Positions 1 through 10,639 of a DNA stretch of 64,000 nt are shown in pieces (position 1 is the first letter of the stretch; each line of letters starts with the position of its first letter). Made by a program: the position numbers and the translations under genes. Source of the stretch: Schistocerca nitens (taxonomy: Eukaryota > Arthropoda > Insecta > Orthoptera > Acrididae); contig NC_064622.1 in NCBI RefSeq assembly GCF_023898315.1, forward strand, positions 177,712,178 through 177,776,177, read 5' to 3'. Below the pieces are notes generated by a model, which had not been told where the DNA came from, searched no databases, and worked only from the letters and a program-made list of their open reading frames with translations.

Positions 1-106
1 ATTCATGTCGATGGATTACCCCATAAACTGTATAGTTTTGTCTTTATGCGCTAGGAACGCTGCTGTCGCATAGCCACATGACTAGGTGGCCCACGAGCTC
101 AACTAA

Positions 107-1072
107 CAAGGGAACCTCCCCATCGCACCCCCTCAGATTTAGTTATAAGTTGGCACAGTGGATAGACCTTGAAAAACTGAACACAGATCAATCGAGAAAA
201 CAGGAAGAAGTTGTGTGGAACTATGAAAAAAATTAGTAAAATATACAGACTGAGTAGTCCATGCCAAGATAGGCAACTTCAAGGACAATGGGAGTGAGAG
301 AGCGCCTTGGTCCCGTGGTTAGCGAGAGCAGCTACGAAACGAGAGGTTCTAGGTTCCAGTCGTCCCTCGAGTGAAAAGTTTAGTTTTTTATTTTCAGTTT
401 ATGTGACAAACTCTTATGTTTTTATCACTTTTTTGGGAGTGATTATCACATCCACAAGAAAACCTAAATCGGGCAAGGTAGAAGAATCTTTTTACCCATT
501 CGCTAAGTGTACAATTTAGGTGGGTCGACAACATATTGCTGTCATGTGACGCACATGCCGTCACCAGTGTCGTATAGAATATATCAGACGTGTTTTCCTG
601 TGGAGGAATCGGTTGACCTATGACCTCGCGATCAAATGTTCTCGGTTCCCATTGAAGAGGCACGTCCTTTCTTCTACTAATACCACGGTTTTGCGGTACG
701 GTCGCAAAACACAGACACTAAACTTATTTCAGTGAACAGAGACGTCAATGAACGAACGGACAGATCATAACTTTGCGAAAATAAAGAAAGTAAAATATTC
801 AGTCGAGGGAAGACTTGAACCATGGACCACTCGTTCCGCAGCTACTCACGCTAACCACGGGACCACGGCGTTCATGAGTTTACATGCTGCTAGATGTTGC
901 CTATCTTGCGCATGGACTACTCACTTTGTATATTTTACTAATTTTTTTTTTTGATAGTTCCACACAACTTCTTCCTGTTTTCTCGATTGATCTGTGTTCA
1001 GTTTTTCAAGGCCTATCCACTGTGCCAACTTATAACTATATCTGACGGGGGTGCGATGGGGAGGTTCCCTTG
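107..1072. mobile_element. Long-TIR (foldback) DNA element, TAA target duplication, tRNA-like arms
   Basis: The first 20 bases (CAAGGGAACCTCCCCATCGC) are the exact reverse complement of the end. The two arms stay alignable for about 270 bp (107-378 and 800-1072). Both ends are flanked by TAA (104-106, 1073-1075), the 3-bp duplication typical of PIF/Harbinger elements. Each arm contains a tRNA-like stretch (about 300-375 plus, about 800-878 minus) with an A-box-like GTGGTTAGCG and a B-box-like GGTTCCAGTC or GGTTCAAGTC. The centre (379-800) has no convincing ORF. A non-autonomous Harbinger-type element is the best guess for superfamily; the tRNA-like arms are unusual for that group. Confidence 0.8.
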
Positions 1073-1075
1073 TAA

Positions 1076-3020
1076 GTATGTGATTAAGGACTGCAGGTCA
1101 CCAGAGGTTGTCATGCCTGGTTTATATACTTGCTATACATATTTCAGTCTGTAATGTTCACGTTGTCAACGATACATTAAACTCTAATAGCGTTCCTCCG
1201 TGTACGTCGTAATCCAGATTACCCTTCATCACTACCACAAAGTTATTTGTACTAAATTGTGAGTCTGGATTCTATCTTGCGGTGCTACAAAGTAATACAT
1301 GTTTGAACGAAGTAACACTGTACTTTGTGTTGAAAATAGCTGGAGAATTACTGTCGACTCAGGATGCAAATGGGCACATTATTTCGATACTGCCCTACTC
1401 CAGTCGAGCCATGTCGCAGATTTGTGCTAAACAAAAAGACTACCAAATTTCTTATTTGCAAAGACGTCGAGCCCCTCGTTTTACTAGTTCTTTTTTGCGC
1501 GATGTTCGGATAGAAGCCCTGCCTTGTTGGTTGCAATTTTACTGTTACCGCCCCTCTTAGTTTCGCGTATGTTGCAGTAGGCTGAGGAAACATGTAAGTA
1601 TGGATACTGAATTAACATTTTGCGATTGCACCATTACACTTAGTGTTCCCAGAACTCACAGATTTCAAGCTCAAGCACGGTCCTTCCCAGTTTGACTCTA
1701 GACAGATGTCATTAAAAACCGATGGCCAAGACATTTCATGCATTTCGCACTTTGAGAACCCTTAGTAATAGTAAACAAAATTTTTGTCTTAATGCTGCTA
1801 TACGAAGAACCGACGGAAGATTCTTTTGACATAAAGCCTTAGCAACAGTGTGAACTTCACACAGAGGTCAGTCCCACACAGGAAACCCTTTCGCAACACC
1901 GTCTGTACAGTTGGGATATAAAGTGGAAATCAGTAACGGGCTAAGTGCTGTTTTTTTTTAATTAGAATAGAAGAACAAAGTTCATTTATAGTAGTGCATA
2001 CGAGGCCCGGAAGATAGCATGAGCGGTATATGTCGGCCCACAGTCGAGGCAAAGGCCGGTTAAGTGCCAGGAAGCTTTGCAGTTGTTTGCAGAGTGTGGA
2101 AGGGATCTTGCCTAGATTGAAAGATGTAGCAGGCTGGAAGAATGTCAGATTGCCAAGTATCTAATGACCTTACTGAGAATGTGGCACCTAACAGTCCATT
2201 TGTGGTTACCGTGCTCTAGCCTGAGAACGGCTTTTTTTTTTTTTTTTTTTTTTTGTAAAAAAGCAGCCGGTAGCCATATTAACACAATAGTAAATGTCTC
2301 CAAATTTACTTGGATTCAAGTGAAAAAATTTTTACCTTGTGTCGTCAAGACGAAAACAATGTTCAGTGAACTTTTAAGACATGAGCGCCTACACGATTTT
2401 CAAGAAAAGGTTACCACTGACCTAATAAAGAACTTCGTTTTACCGTTACAAAAAAGTAAAAACAAATTTCATCTGAGAAGAAAAAGTATTCAACAGATGA
2501 GGCCGTATTTTAAAATAGGTAATATAATATTTTTCGAACAATTAATCATTTAAAATAGTTTTGTGCACCACAGGATAGTGTATCTGTAAGATCTTTATTA
2601 TTAAAAAACTGATAAATGCTTACCTAGTTTTTGTCGATATCTGTATCGCATGTAGCATGTTCTGCGTTGTTTAGGATGAAATCTTTTCATTGATAAAAGA
2701 AGGGAACTTAAAAAAGCTTTTGCAGTAATTGAGTGACTATTACTTTAGACAATAAATAAAAATATTTTTTAAGTTTTCATTAAAATATTTTTGTAAACAC
2801 AAAATAAACTGAATACCTTGGAATAAGTTTATTAGCACTTAGTCGGTTATTGATTTTTCACTCTACATTTGTGCTGCCCACCGAAATCTTATTGACATCG
2901 GAAAGCATTAGCAGTATGCAGAAGTACTGTAAAAACTGCATCGGGATAGAATTTACTGTTCGGTTATAGAAGCAGAATCTTTTTCGAATTGTTTTCAGCT
3001 TCTGACAACTCATATAGTTA
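1076..3020. other. Non-coding interval, no recognisable feature
   Basis: AT-rich sequence with a poly-T run at 2232-2254. The longest open frame (2164-2553) runs through that poly-T and has no recognisable domain or coding character. I see no known repeat ends here. Confidence 0.5.
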
Positions 3021-3039
3021 AGTTACCTCATTCACACAC

Positions 3040-3560
3040 ATCGGTGTGTGCACCCTTAGTGGCACCGACATGTCTAGTCGGAATTCCTTCTCTCTCCACG
3101 TAAAATTCAACATTTCCACGGTACCGTATACAAACCCATTGCATCTGCTTGCATTCGAGTCCTATAGGTCTCTGACCTTGGTTCGGTTCACCAGATTCGT
3201 TGCCAAACCGCACAGAAAGAAGTACACTGATGTGAGACCAGGGGATCGTGGCGGCCATCGAATTGGACCACCTCGTCCAATCTACCTATCGCTAAAGCAG
3301 CTGCACCTTGGAGAGATATAACCGTAACCTCTTATGCAAGACATTGTGCACTGTTGATCGTCATTTCCAACTGTCTGGCCGCCGTACGCACCGTTTCTAC
3401 AACACTGCCTATTTCCATAAATGAAGTATACCAAGCCTGAATAGTTGGTCGGGACGGTGGTTGCCTTCCACACTGTGTTAAAAAGTTTCGCTGCACTGGA
3501 GTATCGGTCGTCGTCTGTATGAACCAGGCTACACACTGAGCTTTCTCCTGTGGTGTTCAC
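3040..3560 (-). pseudogene. Internally deleted DUF4817/IS630-mariner-type transposase
   Basis: Minus-strand reading gives an N-terminal segment like the DUF4817/helix-turn-helix part of insect IS630/mariner-type transposases: AQCVAWF near the start, then SRPTIQAWY, then VHNVLHKRLRLYLSKVQLL. It then jumps directly to a C-terminal motif, WIGRGGPIRWPPRSP, followed by a degenerate FFLCG. The whole central catalytic region is missing, and reading frames change at the joins. A possible outer end, CACCCTGTAT, lies at about 3693. Long dead; the same broad superfamily recurs at 14060, 21859, 29920, 34726 and 63256. Confidence 0.7.
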
Positions 3561-4085
3561 GTTTTATCAGGTTTCCAAGGTCACTTCCGCGTCAAAATTG
3601 CATCACCTGGAAGGTAAAAAAAAAAAAAATTGTTAATATTTACTCCAGTTTTAAAGTCTTTGAAGTCTTAAGTTGTAAAGATAAGTTTTGGACACCCTGT
3701 ATTTCAGGGAACTAATTAGGAATGCTTACATTCAGTTCGCTCTACTCGTGACGAATAACTACAGAGTTCACAGGCCATCTGCTGACGCCGCTGTCGCTAA
3801 AGAGAGAATAATGTAGGTGTTGGTTTTACAAGTCAGCACACGTGAAACGAATAGCTAGAGCAATTCCCATCTCAGGCTGACGAAGGCTGTCCTTGTCGTG
3901 GATCGTACGATCTCTTCCAGAGTGTGAAAAACACAAGGTGATCAAGAAAGAGCGAGAGCATTCAACAAAATTGTTCTTGTGGAACATCACATATCGTGCA
4001 GACACAAATTTGTATTTCACTCTGTCATTCAAAGAAGGATACCCTTCGATATAGTACAAATTGCTGTATTATGCTTATCAAATTG
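3561..4085. other. Interval without recognisable gene
   Basis: Contains a short poly-A (about 3618-3630) and a CACCCTGTAT motif that may be the terminus of the adjacent deleted transposon. Nothing else recognised. Confidence 0.4.
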
Positions 4086-4138
4086 CTCTGTAATGAAATA
4101 AATCTCGGGTGAACAGCCTGGTGTGAGTGTACAAAGGA

Positions 4139-4182
4139 CACATTACGGCAATCGACCTTGTTGCCATCGTCAGGTGTGCTGA
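4139..4182 (-). ncRNA. Possible hammerhead-ribozyme remnant of the Penelope-like element
   Basis: On the minus strand, CTGACGA is followed by GGCAA, a 9-nt loop and TTGCC, then GTAA where a hammerhead has GAAA. The GGCAA/TTGCC pair would be stem II. Hammerheads in Penelope-like pseudo-LTRs are established knowledge. Here the GAAA box is mutated, and I could not identify a convincing cleavage site and stem I, so this is at best a decayed motif. Confidence 0.3.
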
Positions 4183-4419
4183 TGTACTACCAAGGGACGT
4201 CAGGCGTGAGGTAAATATCAGATTCCCCTCCCCTCCCCTCCCCCTCCCTCCGCCATCCGCGCCGCGGGCGCGCTCTCGGCCGTCCGCGCCGGAGTTCGAC
4301 GTCCGGCTTGTGGCCCCGCGTCTGGGTGTTCCCTCGTAGTCCGCGCCCAGAAAGGTTTGCCGGCGGCATTTCGGGATTTCCTCCCACTGCCCTCGAAGTC
4401 GGTACATTCTGGGATATTT

Positions 4420-5032
4420 CTATCTTCTCCTTAATCCGGGTAATGGCTGTTCCCAAGCTTGGTTAAGGGAATAGCCGCTGTCACGATTCAGTTCAGGTTT
4501 TCTTACTCCGATCTCTATAGCTTCTTTGATGATGCAGTCCCAATATTTCGAAGTCTGTGTTAGGACCTTGGTCTTGTCATAATCCATGCCGTGAAGTTCT
4601 GACAGGCAATGCTCGGCGATTGCAGACTTATTAGGCTGTTGCAATTGTCTGGCCTATGTAGTCCTTACCGCATTGGCACGGTATTTTGTAAACCCCTGAT
4701 TTACGTAAACCAAGGTTGTCCTTATTAGTGCCAAGATAGACTCTGGTTTTAGTTGAAGGGCAGAAGACTGTTTTTACTTGATATTTGCGTAAAATACGTT
4801 CAACGTTTCCCGATAAGGCCCCACAAAACGGAATGAATGCCATGTCCGTATTTTCCTCAGGTTCTTCCTTACTTTCCGCCGGTTGTGTTGCGAGTGTCGG
4901 ACGTAGAGCGTCCCGGATTTGCCTTTCCTTATAACCGTTCCTCAGAAACACAGACTTCAGATGGGTCAATTCTTGTTGGAGACTGTCCTCGTCAGAGAGG
5001 GCGCGAGTTCTATGTGCAAGAGTTTTTAACAC
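4420..5032 (-). pseudogene. Penelope-like GIY-YIG endonuclease region
   Basis: Two minus-strand frames (5032-4631 and 4644-4420) give the C-terminal part of a Penelope-like protein. The first contains GVYKIPCQCGKDYIGQT, the GIY-YIG core with a CxC pair. The second resumes with QQPNKSAIAEHCLSE, the downstream His-containing segment. The few residues normally between YIGQT and the QQPNKS block are missing, so a small deletion plus frameshift sits at about 4640. This nuclease makes the nick that primes reverse transcription in this class. Inactive here. Confidence 0.85.
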
Positions 5033-5112
5033 GCCGTTCTTCTGAGCTGGGTGGTGGCAGCTATCCGTGTGTGGGTATAACTCTGAGTTTTCTTTCTATA
5101 CACGATGTGCCC

Positions 5113-6235
5113 TCAACCTGCCGTCATCTCGTCTTTTGACGAGAACATCCAAGAAGGGAGCATCTCATCCGATTCTACCTCCATGGTGAACTTGATATTC
5201 TCGTGTCCTGAGCTGAGATGTGCGAGAAATCCCGTCAGCTTGTCTCTTTCATGTGGCCAAATAACAAACATGTCGTCCACGTATCTGAAGAAACAGGTAG
5301 GTTTTAGTTGCGCTGACTCCAAGGCTTCTTCCTCTAAATGTTCCATGTACATGTTAGCGACGACGGGAGAGAGAGGACTCCCGATAGCAACGCTTTCGGT
5401 CTGCTCTTAGTAGTCACTGTCAAATAGAAAATATGTTGACGTTAGAACATGTCTGAACACATCATTGGTTTCCTCATCAAATTTCCGGCCGACGATTTCC
5501 GAGATTCAGGTAACGGAACCTTAGTAAACAGGGAAACCACGTCGAAGCTAACAAGTATGTCAGATTCCTTAATCGTGAGGTGGTTGATGAGTTCCCAGAA
5601 ATCCGAAGAGTTACGGATATGGTGTGGGCATGTCCCCACGTGAGGGCTGAGCAGCTCCTTGAGGTAATTGGCGAGATGATAGTGGGGGCACCAATATAAT
5701 AGTACGTAACGGGACGTGTTCCTTGTGGACTTCCGGTAAGCCGTACAGCCTCGGAGGAACAGGGGCCCTGGGTCGTAACTTCTTTGTGACCTCTTCAGGG
5801 AAGCCGGAATCTTTGAGAAGCGCCAAAGTTTTCCTTTCGACCCTCTTGGTAGGATCGGTGTCAATCTTGTGGTATGCGGTGTCATCAAGCAGGTCCCGAA
5901 TCTTCGTGGTGTAATCCTGGTGGGACAAGATTACCGTAGAGTTACCCTTGTCTGCCGGTAAGACCACTATGTCTGGATTTTTCTCTTAGCTTCCGGATGG
6001 CCGCCCTCTTTTTTTTTTTAAATATTCGGTTTCATAGGTCTAGTTCTAGTTATGGCCCTGCAGGTTGCGCAACGCACCTCTTCCGCTGTTTCAGGTGGGA
6101 GTCGAGCCGCTGCACTAATGATGCCGGCGATGGGTGCATCTTTAGGTGTCGGAGCAAAGTTCAATCCTTTCTTGAGAACCGAGATCGCGTCGTTATCCAG
6201 CTCTATGTTCGTGAGATTCTCTGAAATATGACACT
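5113..6235 (-). pseudogene. Penelope-like reverse transcriptase
   Basis: Minus-strand frames read an N-terminal segment (ISENLTNIELDND, 6235-5975), then VVLPADKGNSTVILSHQDY, LRPRAPVPPRLYGLPEVHK, LVSFDVVSLFTKVPLP (motif A region), ESVAIGSPLSPVVAN (motif B) and FFRYVDDMFVIWP (motif C with YVDD). This order is diagnostic of Penelope-like RT, related to telomerase. Breaks: a stop created at a homopolymeric A tract near 6010, a frameshift between the overlapping frames 5967-5611 and 5888-5442, a stop near 5408 and another frameshift after 5113. The catalytic YVDD itself is preserved. Confidence 0.85.
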
Positions 6236-6539
6236 TGAAGTGGAGCGCTTTTATTGTACTCAGCCATCATTAGTCGCGAAATAAGATACGTGATGATGAC
6301 TAGCTGCTGCGGCGCGATCTCGTGCGTTTTCTGTTAATGTCGAAATTACCCTGGTGACTTCTTCAGAAGCACAGCCTGCCCTGAAGTGACGTATAATGTT
6401 CTTCAAATGAGCGAAATTATAACTAGCTGCAGTATACGTGTCAACAGGGTGCATAGACTTACCTGTCTTATCCCTATAAAGTTTGTTTATTGCGTTAGGT
6501 CTGGCTGTAACTACTAAATATTTTCGGGTAAAATACGAA

Positions 6540-7790
6540 GGGCGTTAGTAAGTAACGCAAAAAAAATTTTCTCGGCCAATTTTGGTTAAAAAAGTGCGGA
6601 ATTTGTTGTGGAGCATCGCGAAACATTCCCGCTTTAGCCGGTATAATGTCATGAAGTTCAGATACGTGTCAGCGCTCTATGTAGCCTCCAAAATGGCGAG
6701 TGTAAGAAGAGTTCATTCCAAGCAGAGAGCTCTCGTTGAGTTTCTTTTTGTGGAAAACCAAAGCATCGCACATATTCATAGGCGCTTGCAAGATGTCTTC
6801 GGAGACCTTGCAGCGGCAACGCGCGGTGAGACGTGAGTGCTTAGGCGAGGTGTCTGTGCAGCAAGGTCGCGCAAACCTGTCCGATCTCCCGCGTACCGGC
6901 CGGCCGCGCACAGTTGTGACTCCTGCAATGTTGGATAGTGCGACGGATCACAAATACCTCGCTGCTCAAATGGACGTCTCCGTTGGTAGTGCTGACGTGC
7001 TTGTCCACCAGTTGTATTCAAAGTCGTGTGATCGCCGCCTAACAGACGACCATAAAGAGCAACAAAGAACCATCTGTGCAGAACTGCTTGCACGTTACGA
7101 GGCTAATCGTGACAATTTTTTGTTGAACATCGTCACAGGCGATGAAACAAGCGTTCATCACTTCGAACTCGGAACAAAACGGCAGTCCATGGAGTGGCAC
7201 CGCACAACCTCTCCTCTGAAGAAAAAGTTCAAAGCTGCACCCTCAGACGGTAAAGTCATGGCGACTGTCTTCTGGTACTCTGAAGGCATTATTCTGTTTG
7301 ATGTCCTCTCTCATGGAGCAACGTTCAACGCTGAACTGTATTGTTACCGTCAGGAAACTGAAGAAACAAATACAGTGTGTTCGTCGCCACATAGATTCAA
7401 ACGAACGTCTCGTCTTCCATGACAACGCAAGGCCTCACACAAGGTTGCGCATCTTCTCATCCACCCTACACTCGGATCTCGCACGTTCCAACTTCCTGCA
7501 CTCTGCAGGAAAGCAGTACGTGCACGAGGGGACGTTATTGATGCAGCAAAACATTGGCCCCGACATCGACCAATAAAGTGATAACATGTGGAGCATACAG
7601 GCTCTCCCAGTAAGGTGGCGTAAGGCCGTCGCATTAACGGAGATTATGTTGAAAAATAGGGTTTTGTAATCAGAAGAGTGGGGAATAATACAGTGTATTG
7701 GAATCCTGAGTAAAACCAACCTTCCTCCAGAAAAGAAAGTTTCATTACTTATTGAACGCACCTTGTGTGTGTTCTGCATTATCATTTCTC
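6540..7790 (+). mobile_element. mariner element, degraded
   Basis: A mariner-family transposase reading (6693-7576) is preceded by a short AT-rich leader and followed by about 200 bp of 3' sequence ending near TTGAACGCACCTTG. The exact TIRs and TA duplication could not be fixed. Confidence 0.65.
6693..7576 (+). pseudogene. mariner transposase, frameshifted and deleted
   Basis: Starts at MASVRRVHSKQRALVEF, a typical N-terminal helix-turn-helix. Later frames give NLSDLPRTGRPRTVVTPAM, AAQMDVSVGSADVLVHQL, the first catalytic motif as IVTGDETSVHHFE (usual W replaced by S), then KFKAAPSDGKVMATVFW and the second motif FHDNARPHT. After that about a dozen residues are missing, and the third motif survives only as SDLARSNF, with the usual final Asp replaced by Asn. 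At least three frameshifts occur. Inactive member of the D,D34D mariner family. Confidence 0.85.
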
Positions 7791-7794
7791 GTAC

Positions 7795-8125
7795 AACTAC
7801 TTTGCTACTACATCCACACTAGCGCATTGTTTCAGAAACAGAAGTACGATTATAGTCCGTTTGTACTGATTAAGTCATGCGCAAGTCGACATATTTAAAG
7901 CTCCATCCTGAGTGTAACAAAATATACTGTATCTCGTAGCTTTGAACCTAACGATTTATTATCCAAACAAACAGACTTTTCATGGGTTAAAAAGCAGCTT
8001 GGAAAACCATACGATGCTTAATAGTTTCGGATGCTCATTCAGATCATCATTGATCACGTTTTTGGACTCTGAAAGTTCACAGTTACAACTGTAAAGCACG
8101 CCACACGGAACTTTAATCCCTCTAA
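7795..8125. other. Interval without recognisable gene
   Basis: Short unique-looking AT-rich stretch; I see nothing in it. Confidence 0.4.
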
Positions 8126-8127
8126 AG

Positions 8128-8330
8128 ATTCAAATGGTTCAAATGGCTCTGAGCACAATGGGACTTGACTTCTGAGGTCATCAGCCCCCTAGAACTAAGA
8201 ACTACTTAAACCTAACTAACCTAAGGGCATCACACACAACCATGCCCGAGGCAGGATTCGAACCTGCGCCTATAGCGGTCGCGCGGTTCCATACTGTAGC
8301 GCCTAGAACCGCTCGGCCACCTCGGCCGGC
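8128..8330 (-). repeat. tRNA-derived SINE (Leu/Ser-type head)
   Basis: Minus-strand copy of the main SINE of the window. Head: GGCCGAGCGGTTCTAGGCGC A-box region, class II variable arm, B-box GGTTCGAATCC. It is followed by the conserved tail with TTAGGTTAGTTAGG and CATTGTGCTCAGAGCCATT. Full length. No clear target duplication seen. Confidence 0.85.
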
Positions 8331-8334
8331 CCAC

Positions 8335-9300
8335 ATACGTCATTCACATCAGGGTTGTAAAATGTTTTCTACGGTAACTCGCCATTAATGTTCAACAATT
8401 TCAACGATTCGTAATTCATATACATGCCGCATTCATCCCCTCAGTCACACAGACAATCAAACAAATTAAAATGTTATCCAACAGATAAAGTACAAGTTGC
8501 TGTCAGAAACTGAAACTAATACCTAAATATTAGACATTTACCCAAATTTCTGTTTACTTGGTTATTTAATGATGTACTTAAATGAAATTCTTCGCTGACT
8601 TACATAAAACATTAGCGTGTTCGCAAGTTATTTATTATGGAAAATCATCAATTCTGTGTTTCAGGCGATGTGTATTTCAGAAGTTAAATATTAAAGGGAA
8701 ATTAATATTATCGTTATTATCATTAAAAAAGGCCAAAGTTTCATAATAATTGGGTTACTATAACTGTCTTTACAGTTCATAGATGTGTACATAATATCTG
8801 CTTTCTGTAAAGTACACAGCAGTGTGGTTTGACGAAACGAGTAGTTCATGTGTCGTATGGTACACCCGAAGTGCCAAACCGTTCTGGAGGGTAACGAGTC
8901 ACTGTGTGTGGCAAGAGAGTTTTGGGCAGATTCCCCTTCCGCTGATGTGTATTACTATGCCTCTTGACGTCCAACACTGCTGCAGGAAATGGATTCAGCG
9001 TCATTGCAGAGGAAAATTTTGCCATCCGACAGTCTCAAAAAGTATTTCATAGGACTGAAGTCCAGGACCACTAATTTATCCACCAACTGACGTCCATTGG
9101 AATGATAATCAGTACAACCACCGTGAACAAAAGACACGATACGTACCCCTATACGTTATTTATCGAACTTCTTCAGACATGGAGGTGCACAGGTTTGGCT
9201 GTTGTTCGCTTTCCATTGATGAGACTTCACTGTATTGACTCATTTGCCGACAAATGAGTGGTTGTTTTGTGTGCTACGCTCTCTTTAGATATGATTACGT
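8335..9300. other. Interval without recognisable gene
   Basis: AT-rich, with no ORF of coding character. The right end abuts a degraded mariner whose own end may extend to about 9300. Confidence 0.4.
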
Positions 9301-9319
9301 CAGTTGTGTGGCTTCACAC

Positions 9320-10224
9320 TAAATAGACTTCTCAAAGAAGAAACTTGTGTTGGTGCAGAAGTTCGTAGCGCTTTTCCATAAGTTTCAGAGACTTTAGTCA
9401 TCAATATAATATACTCTCCTTCACTATTTACAACAGGTTGCCAACGATGGCATAACTTTTCGATTCCGCGACTGTAGAAATCACTTGATTTTTGAGGCGA
9501 AGAACACGTCGAGCCTTGATCGGAGCCCTTTCGCTGGAAAGTAAGTTCCTTGAAGGTTGTTGGAGAGCGGAAAAGGTGAAAATCTGAGGGCGCAAGATCA
9601 AGTGAATAAGATGGGTGTGGAATAAATTCCCAACCCAACTCCTGTACAATGTTTTTTTGGTCAATCTAGCACAACGTGGACGGAGTAGCATCTCTTCACG
9701 CTCTCTTCCTGGTAGTCGTTCTTGGATTGCGTCTGCAAGACGTCTGTTTTTGATAGTAAGTGTCAGCAGTGATAAATACACCTCGGGGAAGCAATTCGTA
9801 GTACACCATACCGTCGCTGTTTCACCAGATGCATAACATCATCAAAAACCCTATTTTTCAACTTTCCACGTTGCAAGGAAATGTCGCACAACCTTGCACA
9901 TTGTATGCAAATGTTGCACAATTTTGGAATGATCGCAGATGAACACATTTGCCCGTTCTCGAGTTCACTGACGTGGATCATTGTGGATGATTGCGTTTAA
10001 ACGATCTTCTTCAAACCCCATAGATCTTTCTGAACGTAGTCACTAGTGTCAAAACGGTCCTTCTTATTACGAGGAAACCATTTTCTTGCCGTGTTCTGCT
10101 CAGTGGCATCATCTCCAGACACGGTACAAATGTTTCTGGCTGTCTTCGCTCCTGTCACCCCTCTGTTGAACTCAAACAGATGATGATGTCGGAAATATTC
10201 CGATTTCTTCACGTTGCACTCCAT
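9320..10224 (-). pseudogene. mariner transposase, second type, heavily degraded
   Basis: Minus-strand reading starts at MECNVKKSEYFRHHHLFEF, a recognisable mariner N-terminus with TARKWFPR of the helix-turn-helix (10224-9997). Further fragments read VYYELLPRGV-like sequence near 9790, QELGWEFIPHPSYSLDLAPSD (last residue omitted: the motif continues into FHLF) with the third catalytic region near 9600, and FYSRGIEKL followed by VVNSEGEYI near 9440. Multiple frameshifts and a partly lost centre (the first Asp motif is not found). A different subfamily from the copies at 6693 and 20408. Confidence 0.8.
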
Positions 10225-10436
10225 TTTGTAGCGACCACAGCTCCACTATCTATCTCCAAATAAAAAATGATAACGATAAACATACCCATAACTACCGGAC
10301 TACAAAGATTCAAAACAAAAACACTACGAACTTACGTACCAACCTAATACTTGACCATTGTAGTGTACCAGCATCCAGCATGTTCCAATATTTTCGTGCA
10401 GTACTGTATCTGGTTGATAGTGGACGCACATCGTGG

Positions 10437-10639
10437 GCCGGCCGCTGTGGCCGAGCGGTTCTAGGCGTTTCAATCCCGAACCGTGCCGCTGCTACGGTCG
10501 CAGGTTCGAATCCTGCCTTGGGAATGGATGTGTGTGATGTCCTTAGGTTAGTTAGGTTTAAGCAGTTCTAAGTTCTAGGGGACTGATGACCTCAAATGTT
10601 GAGTCCCATAGTGCTCAGAGCCATTTGAACCATTTTTGT
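10437..10639 (+). repeat. tRNA-derived SINE with target duplication
   Basis: Full head-to-tail copy, head GGCCGCTGTGGCCGAGCGG, B-box GGTTCGAATCC, tail ending in TTTGAACCATTTTT. Flanked by near-perfect 11-bp repeats GCACATCGTGG (10426-10436) and GCAGATCGTGG (10640-10650). Inserted at the 5' edge of the LINE RNase H fragment. Confidence 0.85.

Larger units (their letters stand above)
4090..6460 (-). mobile_element. Penelope-like element, degraded
   Basis: Reading on the minus strand gives, in order, the N-terminal part, reverse transcriptase, linker and GIY-YIG endonuclease of a Penelope-like retroelement. The 3' region includes a GC-rich tail (about 4220-4330) and a hammerhead-like segment (4139-4182). 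The 5' part (about 6260-6454) has an open frame ending just upstream of the N-terminal region and may be pseudo-LTR sequence. Several frameshifts and stops exclude function. Element ends were not located precisely. Confidence 0.85.
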
